Positions 58,248 through 64,000 of a DNA stretch of 64,000 nucleotides are shown here, in pieces. Both the position numbers and the translations under genes were made by a program. The stretch is taken from positions 1,334,713,915 through 1,334,777,914 of the forward strand of contig OY856409.1 in the NCBI GenBank assembly GCA_963693085.1. The letters run 5' to 3'. The first letter of the stretch is position 1. Every line of letters starts with the position of its first letter. Origin of the DNA: Alisma plantago-aquatica (taxonomy: Eukaryota > Streptophyta > Magnoliopsida > Alismatales > Alismataceae). The notes under the pieces are model-generated. The model was given only the letters and a program-made list of their open reading frames with translations, ran no database searches and was not told the origin of the DNA.

Positions 58248-59687
58248 CTTTTGACTATAAACCAGTTGGCTGCCGCTGGGTTTACACTGTTAAATATCAT
58301 CCAGATGGAACTGTAGAACGCCTGAAAGCTCGTCTTGTGGCGAAAGGTTACACTCAGACTTATGGCTTTGATTATTTTGAAACCTTCTCTCCTGTTGCTC
58401 GACTGAATTCCGTGCGAATTCTTCTGTCTGTGGCTGTTAATCTGGACTGGCCTCTCATTCAACTTGATGTCAAGAATGCATTTCTGTATGATGATCTTCA
58501 GGAGGAAGTGTATAAGGAGCAACCACCTGGGTTTGTTGCTCAGGGGGAGTCACATAAAGTCTGTTGCCTCAAGAAATCTATCTATGGACTGAAGCAAAGC
58601 CCTCATGCCTGGTTTGATAAACTGAGCACCACTTTGTCTACTTGTGGGTTTCTCAGATCTCATGTTGATCATTCTGTATTTGTTAAGAAGACATCTACTG
58701 GTATTGTTGTTCTTATTGTATATGTTGATGACATTATTCTGTCCGACAGTAATTTTTCTGAAATTAATGCAACCAAAGCCTATCTCTGTAAACATTTTGT
58801 TACTAAAAGATCTGGGAAAACTGCGGTATTTTCTGGGAATTGAGGTTTCAAGGACCTTTAATGCTCTTGTTCTGTCACAGCGGAAGTATGTCCTTGATCT
58901 TCTACAGGAAACAGGTATGCTTGGAGCTCGACCTGCTGACACACACCGCTTGACCCCAATGTGAATTGGGATGATGCTGATTCACCTTTGTACCCAGACA
59001 GTAAAAGATATAGACGTCTGGTTGGGAAGCTGATTTATCTCACTGTTACTAGAGCTGACATTTCTACGGCAGTTGGTCTAGTTAGCCGCTATCTTGATAA
59101 GCCTAAACAATGTCATTGGGAAGCTTTATGTCATATTCTAAGATATTTGAAAAATTCTCCTGGTAAAGGCTTACAGTATAAAAGGCGTGGTCACTGTTCT
59201 CTTGAGGGCTACTCTGATTCTGACTATGCTGGTAGCAAGACAGACATGAAGTCAACTTCTGGCTATTGCACCTATGTTGGAGGAAATTTAGTCACCTGGA
59301 GGAGCAAAAAGCAAAATGTAGTGGCTCGATCTAGTGCTGAGGCTGAGTATCGTGCTATGGCTCATACTTCTTGTGAACTTATGTGGGTGCAATCTCTTCT
59401 GAAGGAATTTCATGTGCCTTTTTCTGATCCTGTTCCTATGCACTGTGATAACAAGGCAGCTATCTTTATTGCTAGTAATCCTATTTTTCATGAGCGGACT
59501 AAACATATTGAAGTTGATTGTCACTTTATCCGTGAGGCCATCATGTCTGGACGCATCTGTACTCCCTTTACTCGATCTGAAGACCAAGTTGCTGACATCT
59601 TCACCAAGCTACTGGCTAAGAAGCACTTCTGCGTTCTTGTGGACAAGTTGGGCATGATTGACATCTATCCTCCAACTTGAGGGGGAG

Positions 59688-59949
59688 TGTTAGATAATAT
59701 ACTTCTGTTATGTTTTTCCTTTATTTGAATACTGACCCAGTGTCGATACTATCGACATGTCTGTCGTACTATCGACACTGGTGCAGATACAACATTGTAT
59801 TTGTCTTGCTACCTGACCTAGTGTCGATACTATCAACATACTGTTGATAGTATCGACGCCGGTACAGTGACATGATTGTTCTGTCTATAATAGAAGGGTG
59901 CACTCATAGTGCAACCCTAAGCACTCTTTTTTCTTCATCGTTCTTCTCT
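59688..59949 (+). repeat. Copia G 3' LTR
   Basis: It follows ttgagggggag and is bounded by the agaac duplication. It has one deletion and about 14 substitutions relative to the 5' LTR by eye. Confidence 0.92.
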
Positions 59950-59954
59950 AGAAC

Positions 59955-60757
59955 AATCAAGAAACATGAAATAAGAATATAAATCTGTTAGAAAATTATA
60001 TGGCACGTTGCAAATATCATATATTATGTTTTGAACATTAGAACAAGAAAATCGAGCATGAATTCATTCATATGCACTAGGACACACAAAATAACCCAAG
60101 GCAAAAAATTAGGCAAGGCATAGGGAAGGCACACCTTAATGGGGCGCTTGCCAACCAGCCACACGCCTTAACAAGTATGATGTGGTCATTACGAAAGTGG
60201 CCACACCAAAGAACATGTATTTGGGTAAGGTCTGGGCGTAAATATTGAATCCAAGCACCCTGCAGCTTACCTGGGACAAGTCCTGATATTAAATAGTGGT
60301 ACCCTAGTACCTGTAGTCGTCTTCTCCATCAAAGGAACATATGTTTCTCTCATTATATGGTAGATGGGAACTCGGCACATTGATCGAAGACGAAGTCTAG
60401 ATTCATTTGAATATCATTGATAGGGGTTTAGAACCAGTGTATCTCTAGTACACAGTGTCGCCACCGAACCTGATCATATGCATAACACTAAATTTTTGTT
60501 CAATAAACATCTGTAACATATCTTCTCTGATTTTGGTGGGGTCCCCTTTGATACTTAGATTCAAAGGGTTGGATTAGGTTCGTGTCAAATTTCATGGGGT
60601 TCAAATTCTTCCGGCAAACTAAAAATATAACAGGTCGACCAAGGGGTTCACATTGGTAAATTACCAAATTTTGACTGGTCTAACCGTAGATCTCTTCACT
60701 TAAACCTTAGATTTTTTTCTAGAATCTTAGCAAATTAGGCATCAGTGTTTGCTCTAG
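59955..60757. other. unassigned intron sequence, possibly copia leader or internal decay
   Basis: No recognisable coding domain. The stretch cttagcaaattaggcatcagtgt (60725-60747) is repeated just inside the following LTR (60784-60803 region), a short direct duplication. Confidence 0.45.
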
Positions 60758-60930
60758 CTTGAGGGGGAGTGTAACATGTATTCTAGCAAATTAGGCATCA
60801 GTGTGCATCTTTAGTCCTATATAGCGTACACAGGATTTGCATGCATGCCAATGCCCCTATAAATAAGCATGATTTATTGCAATCCTGAACACAATTTCCT
60901 CTCAACAATCCCAAAATAGATACTTATTGT
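60758..60930 (+). mobile_element. copia polypurine tract and 3' LTR remnant
   Basis: cttgagggggag then TGTAACATG at 60770 marks a copia 3' end only about 220 bases upstream of exon iv. LTR-like features are cctatataag-type TATA (cccctataaataagcatg, about 60853) and a fading right end. No internal region or partner was found. Confidence 0.6.
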
Positions 60931-60987
60931 TTTGATTGTATGCCCCAGATATGATTTGTAACTATAAAAACATATTCTTTCTTTCAG

Positions 60988-61114
60988 TGTTGTCCACTCC
61001 TTGAATCACAATTTTCGTAAAGCAACGATGATTATCCAAAATGAATTGAAGTCGCAAATTAAGCCTCAGCATATCCTTGTAAAAATATTATATGCTGGTG
61101 TTAACGCAAGTGAT
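60988..61114 (+). CDS. SDR/quinone oxidoreductase fusion gene, first MDR-domain exon (exon iv)
   Basis: The first base completes the Leu codon begun in exon iii. The exon then encodes VVHSLNHNFRKAT, then PQHILVKILYAGVNASD, the GroES-like start of a zinc-type (medium-chain) quinone oxidoreductase domain, where the V-L-V-(K/R)-x-x-Y-x-G-(V/I)-N-x-S-D motif lies by the substrate and cofactor cleft. Splice sites are ctttcag and gtaaga, both strong. It ends in phase 0. The exon follows a 36.9-kb intron yet continues the family sequence without a gap. It is the key link showing that the left and right exon groups form one gene. Confidence 0.87.
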
Positions 61115-61195
61115 GTAAGACTTTTTGATATAATTTCTTGTCTATCTGGCTGCTTCTTGTAATTCTGTGTAGTTTGATATGATTTCTTTTTCCAG
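61115..61195 (+). other. host-gene intron of 81 bp
   Basis: A short intron from gtaaga to tttttccag, T-rich as usual in plants, with no insertion. Confidence 0.85.
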
Positions 61196-61276
61196 GTTAA
61201 CTTCAGCTCAGGTCGTTACTTTAGTGGCAGTAATGATGAAGTTGCGTCACGCCTTCCATTTGATGCTGGTTTTGAG
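61196..61276 (+). CDS. SDR/quinone oxidoreductase fusion gene, second MDR-domain exon (exon v)
   Basis: 27 codons encoding VNFSSGRYFSGSNDEVASRL followed by P-F-D-A-G-F-E. It continues G-V-N-A-S-D directly into V-N-F-x-S-G-R-Y, as in quinone oxidoreductases, and ends at the point before the conserved Gly-x-Gly-x-(I/V) stretch that would start the next exon. The acceptor is tttttccag; the donor gtttct is less standard. I found no further exon before 64000, so the NADPH-binding Rossmann part lies beyond the window, after at least 2.7 kb more intron. Confidence 0.85.
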
Positions 61277-62234
61277 GTTTCTTATTTCTTAGAATTTCTT
61301 CACTTTGTCATTGGTTGCTTGCTAGATTTTTTTCTTTTTGTAATATTGTCAGATTAGCTTCAAATTTTCAGTTTCCTTAGTTCATATCAGTATTTTTATG
61401 TACAACTTCATCTATAAAACACTTAATTCGACTGTACCTGTCATTGTTAACCTTTTGTTATTTTTGATAACCTTGTTATCCAGGATCATAGTCTGCCTTA
61501 GCAGTCAAGTTTGCTTCGGACTTGCTTTAATTTCTCTTGTAATTTTGGGGTCTTATTTCTGATGGCTACAGGAGCTATCTTCTTCAGTACATACCATGTG
61601 AAGGGCGTTTCTCTGTATATGAGCTCTGGTGGCAAGATTGTATTTTATACATAATACACTTTACCTGTACTGACTCTGGTGTTAATTCTCCCCAAAACTC
61701 GCACCATATCTGGGAACTGTTTGGTTGGTGTTAACCTTTTGTGGTGAGAAGACAAAAAAACTAATCACTTGGATCTTCCCTGTCTATGCTTTACCCTTTG
61801 GGACCCTCAAATCCCATCTCTGTGGTGCTCCTACAAGCATCTTGAAGGTTGATACCATTAGAAGCCATTATAGCAGCTAGAAGGCTTCCCTAGGGCTCAT
61901 TGCCACTGTTTCTATGATGCCTTCTTGGGGGTGATGCTGTGGTTAGAAGTCTATTTAAGGCTGCTGTCTTTGCTGTGAGGTTGTTGCTGCTAACAGGCCT
62001 GCTAGAGGCCAGTGCAGCAGGTTAAAGGGCTATTGAGACCACTTCTCCCCTACTGTGTGGCTAATTGTGCAGCTATGATTCTGCTTGAGGTTGCTGCAGT
62101 TTCTCGAACCCTCTTAAGGCCTGTTTTAGGTTGCTTCTTCTTAGTGAGGCTGGTGTTGCTGCTATGAGGCCTACCTGAAGCTTCTTGACCCTGTTCTAAA
62201 GTTGTTAATGGCTTTTGTTCAGGTTGTTGGTGCC
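61277..62234. other. host-gene intron, unassigned
   Basis: T-rich start, then from 61780 a GC-richer stretch with repeated gcttc/ggttgttg/gaggct words that may be an old repeat. No exon with a match to the expected next part of the protein was seen. Confidence 0.45.
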
Positions 62235-62410
62235 TAGTGTCTTAAAAAGCGGGCCCAGGCGGCCGCTCAAGCGGCTCAGACCCGTGGCTGCTCCAAATAG
62301 CCTTTAGGCGGCAGTCAAGCGGCTCTGCATCAAGCGGCTGCTTCATGCCCGCTCAGCGCGCTCAAGCGCCCGCCTGAGCACTGATCCAGAGCGTCCGCCT
62401 GAGGCCGCTT
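62235..62410. mobile_element. hAT left-end fragment with AAGCGG motifs
   Basis: TAGTGTCTTAAAAAGCGG fits the hAT start YARNG and is followed by dense agcggc/cgctcaagcg motifs, like the end at 15885-16080. The right end was not found and may lie beyond copia K. The internal extent is unknown. The AT-rich sequence 62411-62610 may belong to it. Confidence 0.55.
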
Positions 62411-62609
62411 AAGTGAAAAACAAGATCTAGGCTCACTTCCTAGGGCCAACAGTGAAATGTAATATTATTTTTAGTACATAATATTAGACTATTGATATTG
62501 TATAACATTATTTAACATGTTAATATGATACTATTATATTAAGCTACTAAGCATGCATCTAAATATTGTACATTTGTACAATAGCTAACTAGTGTGTAAA
62601 TCTATGCTG

Positions 62610-62774
62610 ATTCTGCTGCTACTATAGTAAATGAGAAAACTAGAGCAAAAAGTGGGAGAATCCCTCTACTTTCCACGGTTGAGGTGCTTCTATATTTATA
62701 TACATGAGAATTTACACATAGATCCCTGACTTTTATCACACTTACAAGTAGGACCCTATACACACATATTAACA
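62610..62774 (-). repeat. Copia K 3' LTR (left limit uncertain)
   Basis: It ends ...tattaaca at 62774 against the ctccccctcaagctgg tract. The left edge is an estimate because the partner LTR lies outside the window. Confidence 0.55.
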
Positions 62775-64000
62775 CTCCCCCTCAAGCTGGAGCATACATA
62801 TCATATGTACCCAGCTTGTTACATAAGTATTGAACCCGACAACCATTTAGAGACTTTGTAAACAAATCAGCTAACTAGTCTTCAGATCTGACTTGTGACA
62901 ATTGAATCGAATTTTGTTGAATCTTTTCTCGTATAAAATGACAATCAACTTCAATATGTTTGGTTCTCTCATGAAAAACAGGATTTTGGGCAATGTGGAT
63001 AGCAACTTGGTTGTCACATTTCAGATCAATGGGGGTTTTTTGAATAAAGCCAAGCTCCTCTAACAAGTGACGAATCCATAGTAACTCACATGTTGCTAGG
63101 GCCATAGCTCTATACTCTGATTCTGCACTAGATCTTGCAACTATTGTCTGCTTTTTGCTTTTCCATGACACCAAGTTTCCTCCTACAAATACGCAATAGC
63201 CAGAAATAGACCTTCTGTCAATACTAGATCCAGCCCAATCAGCATCTGAGAACCCTTGAACCTGTAAATGTCCATGATTTTCATATAGAAGCCCTTTACC
63301 AGGAGACTTTTTAAGAAATCTCAGAATGCGCATCACAGCCTCCATATGACCAGTGCATGGATTTTCCATGAATTGACTAACAACACTAGTAGCAAAGGCA
63401 ATGTCAGGCCGAGTGATATTCAAATAAATTAACTTCCCAACAAGTCGTCTAAATCTCCATGGATCATCAAGTAACTCCCCCTGCTCCATTGACAATTTGA
63501 CTTTAGGATCCATTGGAGTATCAATAGGTTTGGTACCTAGCATCCCTGCCTCAGTGAGAAGATCTAAGACGTATTTTCTCTGTGAGATAACTATCCCAGA
63601 CTTGGACTTGGCAACTTCAATCCCCAGAAAATATTTGAGACTACCTAAATCCTTTGTTTGAAATTGGCCTTTTAAAAATGTCTTCAACTGTGCAATGCCA
63701 TGCCTGTCATCACCAGTAATCACGATATCATCAACATATACCACTAGAAAAATGCTCCCAGAACTATGTCGTCTATAGAAGACTGAATGATCTGTAGTAC
63801 ATCTCTGGAGACCAAACTCTGAAAGAGCACTGCTGAATCTGCCAAACCAGGCACGAGGTGACTGCTTTAAACCATAGAGGGACTTATGAAGACGACATAC
63901 TAGATCAGACTCCCCCTGAGCAACAAACCCAGGTGGTTGCTCCATATAAATCTCTTCATCTAGATCACCATGAAGGAATGCATTTTTAATATCAAGCTGG
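62775..64000 (-). mobile_element. Copia K: 3' half of a copia retrotransposon, runs off the window
   Basis: The polypurine tract, RNase H and RT are present in order on the minus strand. The element continues past 64000. Its pol differs from the A-J copias (TGDDRHG after YVDD; DADWAGS in RNase H), so it is a separate lineage. Confidence 0.82.
62785..64000 (-). pseudogene. Copia K RT-RNase H, one nonsense codon visible
   Basis: An open frame of at least 356 codons runs from 63945 (and upstream past the window edge) to a TAG at 62877-62875. It contains MEQPPGFVAQGESDLVCRLH, VYVDDIVITGDD, KYFLGIEVA, the RNase H acidic residues in GFSDADWAG, SSAESEYRAM and CDNQVAIHIAQNP, and FHERTKHIEVDCHFI. After the TAG, the frame continues for about 34 codons (LADLFTKSLNG ... 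DMYAPA) to the normal stop next to the polypurine tract. The TAG stands where relatives have Gln (D-Q-x-A-D). It could be younger than its neighbours. Confidence 0.88.

Larger units (their letters stand above)
52121..59680 (+). pseudogene. Copia G gag-pol, broken, in three main pieces
   Basis: The ATG at 52121 starts MVSSHEDYRRQVTTVKLDGR. gag: 52121-52285, a little at 52841-52901, then 54495-55080. Zinc knuckle: CDFCGRNNHTEDKCW (about 55090-55134). Protease core: WVIDSGASSHISGN (about 55372). GAG-pre-integrase: about 55650-55880. Integrase: 55920-56500. The linker runs to 57079. RT continues after hAT-6 at 58256 (LYDDLQEEVYKEQPPGF, where relatives have YGDL and YMEQ, then [10 protein letters not shown]). 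RNase H: 58961-59680, open for 239 codons. Stops: TAG 54503, TAG 54854, TAG 55637. Frameshifts: near 56250, 56455, 56810, 58810 and 58950. Confidence 0.9.
51361..59949 (+). mobile_element. Copia G: Ty1/copia retrotransposon with three insertions
   Basis: LTRs are 51361-51623 and 59688-59949 (263 and 262 bp), with an exact 5-bp duplication agaac (51356-51360 and 59950-59954). It contains an RTE LINE piece (52286-52839), hAT-5 (52902-54494) and hAT-6 (57080-58247). Without these it is about 5.3 kb. By eye the LTRs differ at about 14-15 positions, so G is older than B. Confidence 0.93.
24111..60987 (+). other. giant host-gene intron of 36.9 kb
   Basis: It runs from gtagaa to ctttcag. Splicing it out joins exon iii to exon iv in frame within a continuous family match. 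At least eight copia elements, four complete hAT elements and LINE pieces lie inside it, in both orientations. Confidence 0.82.

Noticed and set aside
61560..61625. Possible next host exon after a ctacag acceptor
   Set aside because: The sequence does not continue the quinone-reductase family at the expected Gly-rich segment and soon meets stops.

Overview
This is angiosperm nuclear DNA. Four observations point there: GT-AG introns, densely nested short-LTR Ty1/copia retrotransposons primed by initiator-Met tRNA, hAT transposons with 8-bp target duplications, and RTE/L1-type LINE fragments. I cannot name the species. There is no CRISPR array, operon, rRNA or convincing tRNA gene.

The main result is that the whole window lies inside one host gene on the + strand. 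Five exons (14679-14755, 23568-23655, 23921-24110, 60988-61114, 61196-61276) join in one open frame through canonical GT-AG junctions. They encode the middle of a plant fusion protein: a short-chain dehydrogenase (SDR) domain followed by a zinc-type quinone oxidoreductase (MDR) domain, as in Arabidopsis NQR/'ARP protein' (family recalled from memory). The start and end of the gene lie outside the window. The introns are at least 14.7 kb, 8.8 kb, 265 bp, 36.9 kb, 81 bp and at least 2.7 kb. Nearly all other recognisable content is transposon inserted in those introns.

Layout. (1) 190-14030: an antisense RTE-type LINE remnant is split by copia A (minus, 373-13370). A is split by hAT-1 (4339-12043), hAT-1 by copia B (plus, 4952-11960), and B by hAT-2 (5493-7369), a five-layer nest. 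(2) 15885-23006: hAT and copia scraps, then repeat R copy 1 split by copia C (minus, 17293-22370). (3) 24111-60987, the giant intron: an L1-like scrap; copia H (plus); repeat R copy 2; a chimera of two half copias, D1 and D2 (minus), with the unrelated copia E (plus, 33358-38225) inserted in D2; truncated copia J (minus); copia F (plus, 45335-51226) carrying hAT-4; copia G (plus, 51361-59949) carrying an RTE LINE, hAT-5 and hAT-6; a copia 3' remnant. (4) 61277-64000: a hAT left end and the 3' half of copia K (minus), which has the best-preserved reading frame.

All the retroelements look defective. Many in-frame stops sit where relatives have Gln or Trp codons, which fits deamination of methylated cytosine. 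Most element boundaries rest on exact target-site duplications, and six complete hAT elements have exact 8-bp ones. The host exons stay in frame despite the load, so the gene is probably functional and must be transcribed and spliced through tens of kilobases of probably silenced chromatin.
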